From Nemertoderma westbladi (taxonomy: Eukaryota; Xenacoelomorpha; Nemertodermatida; Nemertodermatidae), in the NCBI GenBank assembly GCA_032718475.1, contig JAUCBJ010000539.1, forward strand, positions 1 through 64,000: a DNA stretch of 64,000 bases. The letters run 5' to 3'. A program made the position numbers and the translations under genes. This document shows, one piece after another, positions 30,646 to 42,382 of this stretch. The notes beneath the pieces were generated by a model, which was not told the DNA's origin, searched no databases, and was given only the letters and a program-made list of their open reading frames with translations. Position 1 is the stretch's first letter; each line of letters opens with the position of its first letter.

Positions 30646-31755
30646 CCGCTCCCAGAAAATGGGATTTAAGTCTATAAAATATAACAAATCACAGTTTCTA
30701 AAATATAAAGATACTCTAAACAGTTAGTCTTTCTTACGCAGACGGCGTTTACGCAGTTTTTGAGGCTAGCAAGAGTCCTTTTCTCTTTGGGGCGAGCCAC
30801 TTTACTAGGAGGGCTATAAATCCTGGGTGAAGGGTGCAATATGATTGCATCAGAAGGTGTAGGATTATGGTCGGGGTATCCGCCGTTTCGATATGCTTCT
30901 CCTCGAGCTGATTTTCCTCCGCTCGTAGCTGGATACGTTCATCCAAAAACTCTCGCAGAGAATGGGGTTGCCTAAGTTCGATATCTTCTTAGAGATTCTG
31001 GATTTTACAATCGAACTGAGATAAAGACAATTCGTTTATCGCTTGGACTTGCTGTTACAACTTACGTTTATCTGAACAAATGCAGGTTTCGTTTCTGATC
31101 TTTGTAGAATAGCGTTTAACTCGTTTGGTACAACGTTCTCCGCCACTTTGTTGACAGGTTATATCGGGTTAAGCCGGGACGGGACGATGGTAAGGGTTAA
31201 ACGGCGATATTAAATGTCCGCGTCCCAATCCGGCTAGGTAGATGGGCAGCTAGCTAGAAATCACTGTCGGAGTGTTACCGATTAATTGTTAGGGTAGCAC
31301 TAGATCTTTGAACAGTGAATACAGTCCGTGAGGATCCGCGACACCACCAGGATCGCAGGTCTGAGGTCCAACTAAGGAATGAGGAGGTTTGACCGAGTAT
31401 TCCGGGACTCTGATCGTAGGTTTACTCCAGGATCGTTCGAACCGAGTGAGCATAGGTGATACGTCAAACAAGTTTCGCTCGAAACTCCAGTAAATATAAC
31501 GAGCACAACTGTGTTTAACACAACGTTTCCGTGGATGTTTATGTCTTTCCGTTTATTGGCTGGGTCTAGGGCATTTATCGTAATAATACCAAAGACGCAC
31601 GTCTGGTAGGGGAAACGCGGGTGATATTTATTTGTTGTTACAATGCTTCTATCAAGAATTCCAAATATACGTTGGAGTTACCGCGTTTATTTGTTTCTTT
31701 AGTGTCTTTTCTTTCGAGTCGATTTCGAATAGAATTTTCGCATTCGAATTTCAGT

Positions 31756-32061
31756 TTATGGTTCCGACTCCGCTGGGCAGGATATATAGTCGACATAGTC
31801 CGTATTATGTAAATCGATAGGATGACCAGTAGTTAAGAAGCCCATATACGTACCATTACGCTGCATATATCGAGCAGCGAATTTTCTATAGTCCAACTCT
31901 CGCGAGAGCTGCTCTTGGGACATTGGCGGTTCGATATAACGACCATCGTCCTCCGCAGCAGTTGGACTAACGTCGCCGCGTATTAAGCTATCAACAAACG
32001 CTTGTAAAAGTAGAGTATATCGCTCCCTGATACCAAGACCATCTTCTATCAACTCCGTCAT
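31756..32061 (-). CDS. Unknown 101-residue ORF in the BEL 3' region
   Basis: First ATG at 32061; frame open from 32139. Starts MTELIEDGLGIRERYTLLLQ and ends near VDYISCPAESEP; no membrane segment, no Cys/His cluster, no RT or integrase motif. It could be an accessory ORF, a captured host fragment, or chance. Two shorter minus-strand ORFs follow at 31289-31471 and 30749-30946. Confidence 0.3.
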   Translation of the reverse strand: MTELIEDGLGIRERYTLLLQAFVDSLIRGDVSPTAAEDDGRYIEPPMSQEQLSRELDYRKFAARYMQRNGTYMGFLTTGHPIDLHNTDYVDYISCPAESEP

Positions 32062-32139
32062 ATCTGCTATATATGAGTTTATCCATATTATAATGAGTTT
32101 ATATTTAGGCGAGCGGGCGTCGCTGCCTACCCCAATCAA

Positions 32140-33715
32140 CCCCCGGACAGTACGAGATCCTCAGCGCCGATGTGTCGTCGCCGCTGTACTTTCGCCAACG
32201 ACGTAGCCGCACAACGACAACGACAACCGGCACAAGTCACTCGACTGTCCGTCCCAAAGGCTTAGATGTACTTCAGGTTTTCCTTGGAGAGTTAGGTTAC
32301 TCTTACGATTGCGACTAGCTACTGTAAACACACCTTAGCAGTAACATTCACCTATAAACTCACAAATACCACACACACAACTTGTCACAAATTACACACA
32401 TTCGGGCCATTTGTCCGTTAGTCAATGCCTTCCAGAATGTCACTGTATTATTATGTATCCTTGGATACTAGTAGTGCGCTATTTATTCCCTATGCTATTC
32501 AATGGGACAAGCTTTCTATTGTTCTTTTAACTCAATTCTAATTCTAGCGTGGTTGTTGCTATGGTGACATTATGCAAAGCTAGCGGTAGAATTAGGGTAG
32601 TTCCAATGCATACAGATCTGGGATGTTATTTAATAGTATTCTTTAATAGTCAATGTTCTGTTTTATACATGACTTTATGAATTTTATCGGCTATTGACTA
32701 TGTTTGGGAGACTTTCACACACTCATACGCATGATAAGATAAATCTCCGCTCCCTTGATCTATTAATTAATGGAATTTTGGGAATGTTATAAATTGCGTA
32801 AAAATGGCAATTTATTAAATTCATTAAAAGGCATGAATTTAAATTTATTCCCTGAAATTTTATTATTTGATAATTAAATTGACATATTTTGATTCTAGAA
32901 CATGTCTGGGGACACAAGATCCTTCATTCTATGACAATTGTCTTTTTAAGAATATCGGTAAATGCTACGATATCTTAATTGACTAGAATTGTTGAAGGAT
33001 CTGAATTTTACAGATTTTGATTTATTAGATTTGCAAATATTAAATAATTAATATTTGAGATGGGCACCAATTTATTCCAGAACTTGTCTGGGGACGTTAA
33101 CCACTGATTCTATAATTTGTCTTTCAAGTATATCGGTGGGTGCCGCGATATCTTAATCGACTAGAATTACAGATGGTCAAAAGGTTTAACAGATTTATGT
33201 GCGTTTTACGCTACTGTTAGAGGGACATCACGCTACTATATGTATTATTATATACGGTATGAGAGCAATATCGCACGAAGCAATGTCAGTGTGAAGAGGC
33301 AAGTCGTTTCCAAAGTCTACCCAGAGCTTGGTTTAGCCGAGACACGAGGATCTGAACTTTGCATTCCTAATACTCTGCCTACCAATAATACTTAAATATA
33401 GTAGTGGCTTTATTGTACTTTAATAAGTACGGACATTTCATCTTACTGTAGTCACGTATTTATAATATGATACGGACAGTAAGGAAAGAGGAAAAGAATT
33501 ATTTCTTGCCGTCGCATTAAATATAATATATACGTAATTAAGTAATAAACGCGAATATATATTGCACTAATCTACTAAATAATCGCTAAAATAACATTCT
33601 ACTGAATAAAATTAAAGAAAACGATTATAATAAAATTACATAGTAATACATACAGAAATATAAAAATAATAAAATAATATAAAATAATAGAGTCACACAC
33701 CCACTCCATATGTTG
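32140..33715. other. Non-coding 3' internal part of the BEL element
   Basis: AT-rich with a direct repeat of about 95 bp (32895-32990 and 33078-33170; shared words TGTCTGGGGAC and GCGATATCTTAATCGACTAG). Nothing resembling integrase was found. Confidence 0.6.
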
Positions 33716-36700
33716 TTACGTTATGGAGTCCCTAGATGTTTGAAGGATTAGGGAGGTGGTCGTGGGAAGAGAATCTTGCCTTCCACAGTTTCCGGAGAGT
33801 CCTCCATTCCCTTCCGATAAACACAAACGACCGACTGGGTGATTGAGTCGCTGCATCCTGAATACAATTCCAGGTTTCCTCTTCGTCCTGGAATAGTGAC
33901 GATAGAAACATCGCTCAAAGTATATGACGGCGTCACAAAGCCGATTCCAGGAGCTATAGTGGTCCGTCGCTCTCTGCAGGAGAGGTGAGAGTCCCTGAGA
34001 GACGTCTGATGTTCCAGAGCTCCAATCGCTCTCTCTGATCTTCATGAAGGATCCACTCGCGGTGGGGAGGCCCAGATCCACGGCGTCGTCCCTGGCAACA
34101 TGTAATACCGACAGATCTATCCCGGGTTCAAATAACTCCGATCCACCCGTCCGGGTTTCAGGTTCGACTTTCTCCGCTCCCTTGGCTGGTCTAATCTCAG
34201 TCGGAGTAAGATGGGGAGGCCATTCATTCTCCTTACTCAGGAAGTCGGGTTCACCTAACCGGTCTATAGTATCTGTCAGTTCTTGAGGAGTTGCTCCTCT
34301 GGAAGCGATGTCAGTTGGATTAAACTTCTTGGGGCAATATCTCCATTGATCTATATTGGAGCTAAGATTGTCATTATCTGAGGAGTGTGGTGTTCCCTCA
34401 GTTGGGTCGTCTCCCTCACTAGTATCATCTTCCCATTCACTCACCTGGCAGACGCGATCTTGAAGCAGTCTTTCCCTGAGCGTTCTACGGGAAGGTCCAG
34501 TAAGGTACCAACCTACTCTAGTTCTTACCGCATAGGTCTGTAGTGGCTGCGGTTGAGCAGGTCGTTTCTCTAATGTCTCCAGCGCCTCATGCGCGTTTTG
34601 ACCGATTAATATTTGTACTCCAGGATAATCGGTGTCGAATCTAGGGATGTTAAGTTGTTGGGCATGATCATCTTCGTCCCAATTATAAGGTTCCACTTGG
34701 GTGGTAGCGAAGTTCTTTATTGCCACCATTTTTACTGACCTTATACTGTATTCTCCTAGTTTATCCTGTGGAGTGGACAACTCACCTATATAATAGTCGG
34801 CAGCTACAGTAGAATTCCAAACCTGCATGATCCCTGACATGTTTAGCTTGGTTCGGAACTTGGGTTGTCCAGCAAAGATGACTTCGGCTAGTTCTTTATC
34901 GATGAATGTTCCTGTGCTACCGGAGTCCAGGAGGGCGTTCACTATATAGCTCTTCTGAGGTCCGTGGACCCGTAACTGGACTACAGGAAATTCTCGGATT
35001 CCTATATTGGAAGTTGGCGCTTTCCAAGATGGTTGTTGATCGGAAGTAGTTAAGGTAAGGTCGCTGTCTGTGTCTTTCTCATACACGAGTGCTCGATACA
35101 CTGCGGTGGTGTTTATTAGGTAACAGGATTCGTTTTGGTCGGAGAACTCGTCCGTATAGAATCCTTCCATCTCAGATTGATCAGTGTCGTTCACATCACT
35201 GAATTGGACATGTAGTTCGGACTCACTTACCTGACTCGGGCTGTTTCGTTCGAATTCCATGTGCAACAAGATATGATGTTTTGCGCCGCACTTCGCACAC
35301 CTTGCGTCGGAGTTACAGGTTCGCCGTTGGTGTCCTCGTCTGAGACAATTATAACACAACCGCTTATCCCACATGACTTCACGTCTATCCTTTAGTGATT
35401 TCCTCAGGAATTTATCACACGCATTTAAACGGTGGGGCCCGTCGCACAGCACACATTTGGGCTTGATGTTACTTACTTTAACATGTGCTGTGTGGTGCAC
35501 ACTTGTTCTTTCCTCGGGCTTTCTCACCTGAATTCTTTTAGGAGACGTAGGAGGGGTTTTTTGTACCGGTTCCCTTCTGTCATTGGGTCGAGACTTGGAT
35601 TTACTTACCTGATCTTTAGGCATTTTATTGACATAAGATCTGTCAGTGTCTTTCCCGCTGTCCTCTCCTTGAGAAGTTTGGCTTTCACCGTCGTCGGTAT
35701 AACATACTGGTGTTACCCTTCTCCTAGAAACGGGTTTCTCACTTACCTTACTTTCCGCTGTCTTCTCTCTGGACTGCTTTATGAGCTGTAATTTCACCTC
35801 GCTATCCAGGAATGACATGAGATCAGCCATGGTAGGGTCTCGTTGTTGTTGTTCCATCATATATAACACCTTCTTGTCCCAGCGTGTACCTACTCCACCC
35901 TTGGGCAAAGTAGATGCTAAGGCTCCTACAACCATAGAATTCTGGTATTCATGAGACTTACCTAACCAATCTAGTTGTCTACAGATCTCCTGAATCTCAT
36001 CGGAAAACTCTATAATCCCGCTGCTAAGAAACTTTCGGGGCGCCATTAATTTCGCATATAAATACCTAGCTATGTTAGTCCTATTACCATACCTGATGTT
36101 TAGTGTATCCCAAACTTGTCTTAATCCATCTGGATGTCCAATAAATTTTAACGCCATTGACTTGGGAGGTCCTTCCAAACATTCGATGAGGAATCTAAGT
36201 TTCTCTCCGTTAGATAGTACAGAGTTCTGTATGTTATCTTTATAATATTCATTAAAAGGTAACCATTTCATCTCATCTCCATTGAACTTGACGATCTCTC
36301 CCACCTTTACCGCTTGCCGTGCTTCGGTTCTAGCCATTTGACGCGTAAAACTTTCTTGGGCCATCGTGTTATTGAATATCGAGTTATCGGTATATAAATT
36401 TCTCGGATTATGATCAGGTCTATAGGGAATATCACTATCAACAGGTCTATAATTACCCTGAATAGGGTTTACTATAGGAGTTTCTACTTCGCTAGCAGTA
36501 TAGATGCGTGTAGGCTCCACACCTTGCGCATGAGATACTTCAGACCTAACGGGTTGACACATTGTTACAGGGGGTGGTGTTATACCCCTTTGTATGTTCA
36601 CTAATTTATCGCATTCTAATGCGATACTTTGCTGCACCTTTTGCAACTCTAACCTACTTTCCCTTACTGTTCCCTTGAGCTGCTGAACAGTCTCTTCCAT

Positions 36701-37141
36701 TTCCCGGACCTGCTGAGAGGAGCACAAACAGTGTTCCCTCAGCTGCTCGAGCAGGAGACCCATCTCCCGTCGTCCCTCAGCTACCCACTCAACCGCCGAA
36801 GCGGGAGTCGCCAACGTTGTAGCGGGCGAGCGAGAGACGACGGGCGATAAATTCTTAATATCTCGCTCGGCGTCCAGGATGGGTTCGGACTCGGGAACAG
36901 TCCTACTGGGCACAGGTAGTTTAGTACTGTACAAAGGGAATTTATAGGCAGGTTCTGGGAGTACAGGTGTCTCTATCTTTCTTTCCGCTTCTACTGTTGC
37001 CATTGCCTCTGCCGCCTTTCTTTTCGCTTCTGCTGTTGCCATTGCCTCTGCCATCTTCCTTTCAAGACCCTGTCCAAGTCTAAGGCTGATTCTAACACCT
37101 TCCAAAAGACTATCTGACAGTGCCCGTTTTGTGTCAGACAT
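33716..37141 (-). CDS. BEL/Pao gag-protease polyprotein fused to an RNase H remnant
   Basis: 1,141 residues, open throughout. An Ala/Glu-rich repeat (about 27-57) and a coiled coil (about 130-190) precede the gag core (about 280-470, KFNGDEMKWLPFNEYY onward, BEL gag type). CCHC-like knuckles lie near residue 597 (CYNCLRRGHQRRTC, CAKCGAKHH). The aspartic protease is near 738 (NALLDSGSTGTFID). Near 933 the text jumps to WRYCPKKFNPTDIASRG, normally found after the RT/RNase H of Pao polyproteins. The whole RT is therefore missing while the frame is kept. A short downstream part resembles the region after RNase H, and integrase is absent. Role: capsid assembly and polyprotein cleavage. Confidence 0.88.
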   Translation of the reverse strand: MSDTKRALSDSLLEGVRISLRLGQGLERKMAEAMATAEAKRKAAEAMATVEAERKIETPVLPEPAYKFPLYSTKLPVPSRTVPESEPILDAERDIKNLSPVVSRSPATTLATPASAVEWVAEGRREMGLLLEQLREHCLCSSQQVREMEETVQQLKGTVRESRLELQKVQQSIALECDKLVNIQRGITPPPVTMCQPVRSEVSHAQGVEPTRIYTASEVETPIVNPIQGNYRPVDSDIPYRPDHNPRNLYTDNSIFNNTMAQESFTRQMARTEARQAVKVGEIVKFNGDEMKWLPFNEYYKDNIQNSVLSNGEKLRFLIECLEGPPKSMALKFIGHPDGLRQVWDTLNIRYGNRTNIARYLYAKLMAPRKFLSSGIIEFSDEIQEICRQLDWLGKSHEYQNSMVVGALASTLPKGGVGTRWDKKVLYMMEQQQRDPTMADLMSFLDSEVKLQLIKQSREKTAESKVSEKPVSRRRVTPVCYTDDGESQTSQGEDSGKDTDRSYVNKMPKDQVSKSKSRPNDRREPVQKTPPTSPKRIQVRKPEERTSVHHTAHVKVSNIKPKCVLCDGPHRLNACDKFLRKSLKDRREVMWDKRLCYNCLRRGHQRRTCNSDARCAKCGAKHHILLHMEFERNSPSQVSESELHVQFSDVNDTDQSEMEGFYTDEFSDQNESCYLINTTAVYRALVYEKDTDSDLTLTTSDQQPSWKAPTSNIGIREFPVVQLRVHGPQKSYIVNALLDSGSTGTFIDKELAEVIFAGQPKFRTKLNMSGIMQVWNSTVAADYYIGELSTPQDKLGEYSIRSVKMVAIKNFATTQVEPYNWDEDDHAQQLNIPRFDTDYPGVQILIGQNAHEALETLEKRPAQPQPLQTYAVRTRVGWYLTGPSRRTLRERLLQDRVCQVSEWEDDTSEGDDPTEGTPHSSDNDNLSSNIDQWRYCPKKFNPTDIASRGATPQELTDTIDRLGEPDFLSKENEWPPHLTPTEIRPAKGAEKVEPETRTGGSELFEPGIDLSVLHVARDDAVDLGLPTASGSFMKIRESDWSSGTSDVSQGLSPLLQRATDHYSSWNRLCDAVIYFERCFYRHYSRTKRKPGIVFRMQRLNHPVGRLCLSEGNGGLSGNCGRQDSLPTTTSLILQTSRDSIT

Positions 37142-39396
37142 TTTTGTTTGTACAGTTGAATGCCTACTGCTATATTACAGTCTAAGCAAGTCTAGTAATT
37201 CAGTATTAACTGCTAGCCTAGTAATTAATTACCGATACTGCTACTCAGTGTAGCATGATATATATATAATATATTAGAATACCGGTATGCTTATAGTATA
37301 TATAAGTATTATTACAGACTAGGTTTATCTCAGAATACCGGTATAATTTTAGCACAAATATATATAAATATATAATAGGCCTATCGGGAATACCGGTATA
37401 CAGCTTACAATTTGTAGTATATATAATTCTGGACTAGAATTAATTACAAGTACCGGTATAATTTCAGCCTAAATTTACAGAAATAAAGATAATAGGCCTA
37501 TCGTAAATACCGGTATATCAATTATTTTAAATAATTGAATTTCTGAACTTTAGGGTTACTTTGTTACTTTACTTACTTTATTACCGTTATTTGAACAGTA
37601 GTCCAACTGATATTGAGACCTAATGGTTATATGGTAGGCCTACTATTTATAAATCGTTAGATTTGATTTATAATATATATATACCCGTTTTAATGGGCTT
37701 TGTCAATATTTGAAATAAATGTTATTATTTCTGGGGAGTAATCACTACACAAAGCGGTACGCTTTCAGTGAAGTGTTACTTATAGGACACTAAAACAAAT
37801 AATTCTAATTTACCTAAGTTACTTAATACTACAAATTACGTACAATTCGGGTTGAGATTACAATCTCTAAATAAACACAAAAATTTACAAAAAAACACAA
37901 AATACGAATTTTTAGGGTAATTTTACAAGAAGTCTACAAACCAGCCTAACAAAGGGTTAGAATCTGGTTATTACAACGAACAGGGTACTACGGTATTTGA
38001 AAATAATAAGTAGTAGTAAATACACTGCGTTGTCTAGATAGGAAAATACCACCGCCTGACGACCTATAGCCGTATCGCTATAGGTTCTACGTTATGTATC
38101 ACGGAGTGTTCCTACCTAGAAGCTAATAGAGCTAATCGAAGGTGCCTATCAACCACTTTACAACACAAATATAATGCCTACAATAATTACTTTCGGAAAG
38201 CACTGTACACTAAACCCTAAATTAGGTACGAGTACTTGTACAACAGATAATCAGTAGTTAACTATACTTGAACAGCTAAAAGAACCACGGCATCTGCTGG
38301 AGTGACCGGTGCACAAAATCACCAGTCTTTACCTACGCCAAGCAGCCCGTGTAGTACCGGGGTTAATTTAACTATAACGGTATGTATAACAAACACAATT
38401 ACTGTAGGAACAAACTTGGGGAATATGAATGTTGCGAATAATCGCATAAACTCTGAATAATAAATATTACGCTACGCGTACAAACTACTCAAACAAAATG
38501 CAGACCAAATACCGACAGACTACTATCAAGCCTAAACAAACTACGGTATATGCAGACTCCGAAATGATTAGGCAGTATGCGTTCTAACCCAGTAGTACGA
38601 CTTATTCTTTAATTGGGGGTTTACCTTACAGCATTCGCTGCCCCTACTTCCTAACCGTTCTTTATCGGACAAGTGATCTACACACGCTGCAATCCGCTCA
38701 GGCCTAATAACAGCCAGACAACTATCCAGCCTACAAATTATCTAAATAAATATTATACGCTACCCGTACAGACTTACACAAACAAAGTACAGACTAAACG
38801 ATGGCAGACTACTCTCAAGCCTAAATAAACTACAGGACATGCAGACTCCGAAATGATTAGGCAGTATGCGTTCTAACCCAGTAGTACGACTTATTCTTTA
38901 ATTGGGGGTTTACCTTACAGCATTTGCTGCCCCTACTTCCTAACCGTACTTAATTGGACAGGTGCTCTACACACACTGTAATCCGTTCAGACCTCACAGC
39001 AATCAGACAACAGCTCAGCCTACAAATTGTCTGTACAATCTGATCAGGTTTACACGCCTTCTGTTCAATACTGGCCTACTAACAAATAAAACTGACAGAA
39101 ATAAGTAAGCTCCAAAAGAAACAAGGGGTGTACAGTCCCTAATCTCTTAAACAGCCTACCGGTATACAACAATCAAGTCGAATAATACTAATGTACTTAT
39201 ACGGAAGTACCGGTTAGGACAGTTAGGCCTACGGACCTACAGAAGTACCGGTTCTGGCAGTTGGACCTACGGGCCTACGGCAGTACCGGTTCTGGCAGTT
39301 GGGCCTACTGACCTACAGATGTACCGTTCAGGTTTACCGGTTGACCGGTACTTTCAACTTTATTGCTTACTGCAATAAAGAAGCTATATCCTTTAT
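37142..39396. other. BEL 5' leader with tandem repeats
   Basis: 2.25 kb between the 5' LTR and gag (read on the minus strand). Contains five AATACCGGTATA-type words (37280-37515), two copies of a unit of about 290 bp (38450-39030, sharing GATTAGGCAGTATGCGTTCT), and three copies of a roughly 46-bp unit with AGTACCGGTTCTGGCAGTTG (39202-39320). No primer-binding site could be assigned confidently next to the LTR. Confidence 0.75.
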
Positions 39397-40634
39397 TGTT
39401 CGCGCTTTCAGACCTTTGGCAGTTTAACCCGCCAAATTAGGATGTCTTCTAGATAATAAATCGCTTTAGCCTCTGACAAGTATTTGATTCACTACACTAG
39501 TTGAAACCAATCTGTGCGCGATCATTCACCCGTTGGATATACCCGGGAGATTGACTTCGACGGCTTAATCGTATTGCTATGTAAGCCTAATGTATTATTC
39601 GACTGACAGTATTATATAATCTCTGACAATATTATTCACCTTCGGGGAATATTAACAGTTCCTTTAGGACGTGGCGCTCTATCTATATAAACAGAGCTAT
39701 GACTTAAACTACTCACAACGATATGGCTTAGTTATAATTCACATATATGTCGCATTCTTTAGGAAATGCTTCTTTATCAGTTTCACTCATACACAATGCT
39801 GCACAATACTGCACACTAATCTGCCGATCTTCACTGATTTTAGTCACATATAAAAGGAACACGGACTGAATCATGTAGGGTCTATCAAATAACATTAGAT
39901 TCACTTCAAACCACTTTAACATAAGTCACAATCGTTATATGTAACCCTTCTCTCTTACCTTCGGTATATCAAGAATATTGGGTTTTCGGGGTTATTTCTC
40001 GTTATTCCAATATAATAATTCATCAACAAATATAATGAATAACCGACAGCAAAATCAGTAAAGTTAAGGTATAAATGATTTGGTATGGTATGCCGCATTT
40101 ATGGATGTTATGCAGGTCGATAAAGGATATATGTCCTTATAATTAAGCCTACTAGTGTAAGGCTAAAGCAGAAAAGCACAAAATACTCTAAAGCCGTTCT
40201 TCCTGGCTTAGAATCACTAACAACACTGATAAGAATAACTATAAGAATACCAGCTACCCTTATTCCACGAAGCTCCCGTTCAACACAGAGAAAGAGCAGT
40301 GAGATAGGAAAATTCAGTTCAGTAGCTCTGTGATAGGTCAAAATCAAAGCTAACTCAAATTCTATTGGCAGATACAGAAAGCTGCAACGTGGCAATATCA
40401 GCCGTTAGCCGTCGTCATGGTAGCGACACTGTTTTCAAGAGTATCGAGCTTTTTACGTCATGAAATTGCAGATTATGTCCTCTAAAGTACAAATACAGTT
40501 CAAATACAGAAGAAATGACTTTTATGTCCTCTAAAACACCAGTACAGCAAGGACACGGCCTTTTTATGCCTGGCAAACCAACTACAGAGTACTTTAAGGG
40601 AAAATAACCGGTTAATGACGCAAAAGCTTTTACA
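39397..40634 (-). repeat. BEL 5' LTR
   Basis: Same sequence as 29408-30645 offset by 9,989 bp; no difference was found in the segments compared by eye. It should contain the promoter for the minus-strand transcript. Confidence 0.92.
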
Positions 40635-40693
40635 CCATCATTTCCTTTCCCATAGTGATAATTTATATATTTAGTGGAAACTAAATATTTTAG

Positions 40694-40965
40694 GGCGGGG
40701 TAGCTCAGTTGGTTGAGCGCCGGGCCTGCAATCTATTGGTTGTAGGTTCAGCCCCGCCAGGGTCCACTCAACCTTTCATCCACTGGGGTCGATAAAATGA
40801 GTACCAGTTAAATAACTGGGAGCAAATCTTGGGATAGGAGTAGCCCCCCCCCCCCCCCCCCCCCCCCTACCCTCGGGTAGCAGCCATCGAAAGAGGAGCC
40901 TTCGGGACGCCTCCGGCTTCGGCCGACTGTTTGCTTGCTTTGCTTTTGCTTTTGAAATATTTTAG
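40694..40965 (+). mobile_element. tRNA-derived SINE (SINE-B) with a 24-nt C run
   Basis: Head GGTAGCTCAGTTGGTTGAGC (A box) and GTTGTAGGTTCAGCCCC (B box, one mismatch). Body CTTTCATCCACTGGGGTCGA then AAATGAGTACCAGTTAAATA resembles bodies known from cephalopod and other invertebrate SINEs. C24 at 40844-40867. It is not a tRNA gene: no acceptor pairing and no normal anticodon arm. Confidence 0.7.
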
Positions 40966-41214
40966 TGTAACATTTTTATTAAGTCAATAATTTATTATTA
41001 ACTGCTTTTATTTTATCGCTATTCATTGCTGATCCAAAGTTGGTGTAGCAGTACTCAGAAGTATGCTGTGTTATGGAGAAACTTCCCAAAATTTCAAAAG
41101 ATGGGGTGCATGAAAATTATTTTTCAGCTTGATCGCCAATTGAAAACGTCTCATTAAAAAATATTTTAAAAATCTAGATTACCCTTGCACTACTAGAGTA
41201 AAAAAAGCAAAGTT

Positions 41215-41660
41215 AGTTTTTGATACTTTTTATTTCAGAAATATTATATCTATATCATATTAGCTATTTATTGTTAGGTACTGAAAATTATGTTCTACTT
41301 CTAGAACAAATATTTTTTGTTCTAGAACATTTTTTTAAAAATAGTGCCACTTAACGGTACTACGATTTTATTAGTTCAAATCAATTTCATAAAATGTGGT
41401 TTCTTTTTTGACCTCCAACGAAATTCGACGACATGGTTCTGATTGAGCTTCTCTGTTGTCTCTTTCCGTATTCGCATGAGCGATTGTATAGATAATTAAT
41501 TAATAATAATAATAATATGACATAATAAACAAGTTGTTATTTTTTTTTTAAAAATGTTCTATAACAAAAAATATTTGTTCTAGAATATAATTTTTTCACC
41601 GAACAATAGCTAACATGAAATAGATCATTTCTAAAAAAAATAGAAAAACTGACTACTACA
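41215..41660. repeat. Inverted repeat around GTTCTAGAACAAATATT words
   Basis: Left arm (41215-41345) with TTCTAGAACAAATATTTTTT is mirrored by right arm (41541-41660) with AAAAAATATTTGTTCTAGAA. Related text occurs at 23399-23650. Confidence 0.65.
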
Positions 41661-41741
41661 AAAAATAACGTTTATAGGTACACATACTGCACCATGTCCT
41701 GGAATATAGTGACGTTATTTTCGTCGTTATTGTGTCAAATT

Positions 41742-42222
41742 TTTCTACAAATTTTAATGAGATTGCATGAAATTTGAAACAGAGATAGTTTCAACTCCCC
41801 CCTCCTTGCTGGGTGAGCCAGAATTTTTATTTTTTGCTCTCATTTCTTCAGCTACAAGCGTTTAAAAAAGGTGTCTCCGTCGATATTTCACCAGTTACAC
41901 CGCAATTATTCTTCAAACCATGCAACTTTCGAACGCTCATATCTCCGCTATTTTAGAACGAAATTCAGGTTGTGTTACATATTTGGAATATTTGGAATCC
42001 TTGATTAGCCAGCTTTCTAATACTACCAATACATCACTATAAAGCTTGAAGAATAACTGCGGTGTAACTGGTGCAATTTCGACGGAGACACCTTTTTCAA
42101 ACGCTTGTAGCTAAAGAATGAAAGCGAAAATAAAAATACTGGCTCAGCCAGCAAGGAGGAGGGAGGTGAAACTATCTCTGTTTCAAATTTTATGCAATCT
42201 CATTAAGAGTTGTAGAAAAAAA
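41742..42222. repeat. Foldback element, arms about 185 bp
   Basis: Left arm 41742-41930 (GAGATTGCATGAAATTTGAA, GGTGTCTCCGTCGA, TTACACCGCA) is the reverse complement of right arm about 42033-42222, with scattered mismatches. No TSD identified. Confidence 0.8.
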
Positions 42223-42366
42223 TGGGGGGGGGGGGGGGGGGGAGTTGTACCAGAATAAGGACGTGGACGTGGTGTATAGTAGTGCCGTTGACTGCCTCTC
42301 TTTACACTACAATAACTACATACACTACAATAAAAATGATGGCTCATTGGCTTTTGACATCATCTA

Positions 42367-42372
42367 TTTATT
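42367..42372 (-). terminator. Poly(A) signal of the speriolin-like gene
   Basis: AATAAA on the minus strand, about 11 nt past the stop codon. Confidence 0.45.
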
Positions 42373-42382
42373 CCCTTAAATA

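Larger units (their letters stand above)
29408..40634 (-). mobile_element. Recent BEL/Pao LTR retrotransposon lacking RT and integrase
   Basis: Two 1,238-bp LTRs that look identical (29408-30645 and 39397-40634), ends TGTT...TACA, flanked by CCATC on both sides (29403-29407 and 40635-40639), a 5-bp target duplication. The coding strand is minus, so the right LTR is the 5' one. The internal part has a 2.25-kb leader with tandem repeats, a gag-protease ORF (33716-37141), and about 3.07 kb downstream without recognisable RT or integrase. Indistinguishable LTRs and a perfect TSD imply recent insertion, presumably with enzymes supplied by a related element. Confidence 0.92.
40966..42382. other. 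Gene-free stretch with two foldback elements
   Basis: AT-rich sequence holding the inverted repeats listed next and G19 at 42224-42242. A poly(A) signal for the speriolin-like gene is at the right edge. Confidence 0.5.

Noticed and set aside
31289-32139. Envelope gene in the BEL 3' region
   Set aside because: No signal peptide, membrane anchor or Cys pattern in any of the ORFs there.
40694-40775. Functional tRNA gene
   Set aside because: A and B boxes are present but acceptor and anticodon arms do not pair and a SINE body follows.
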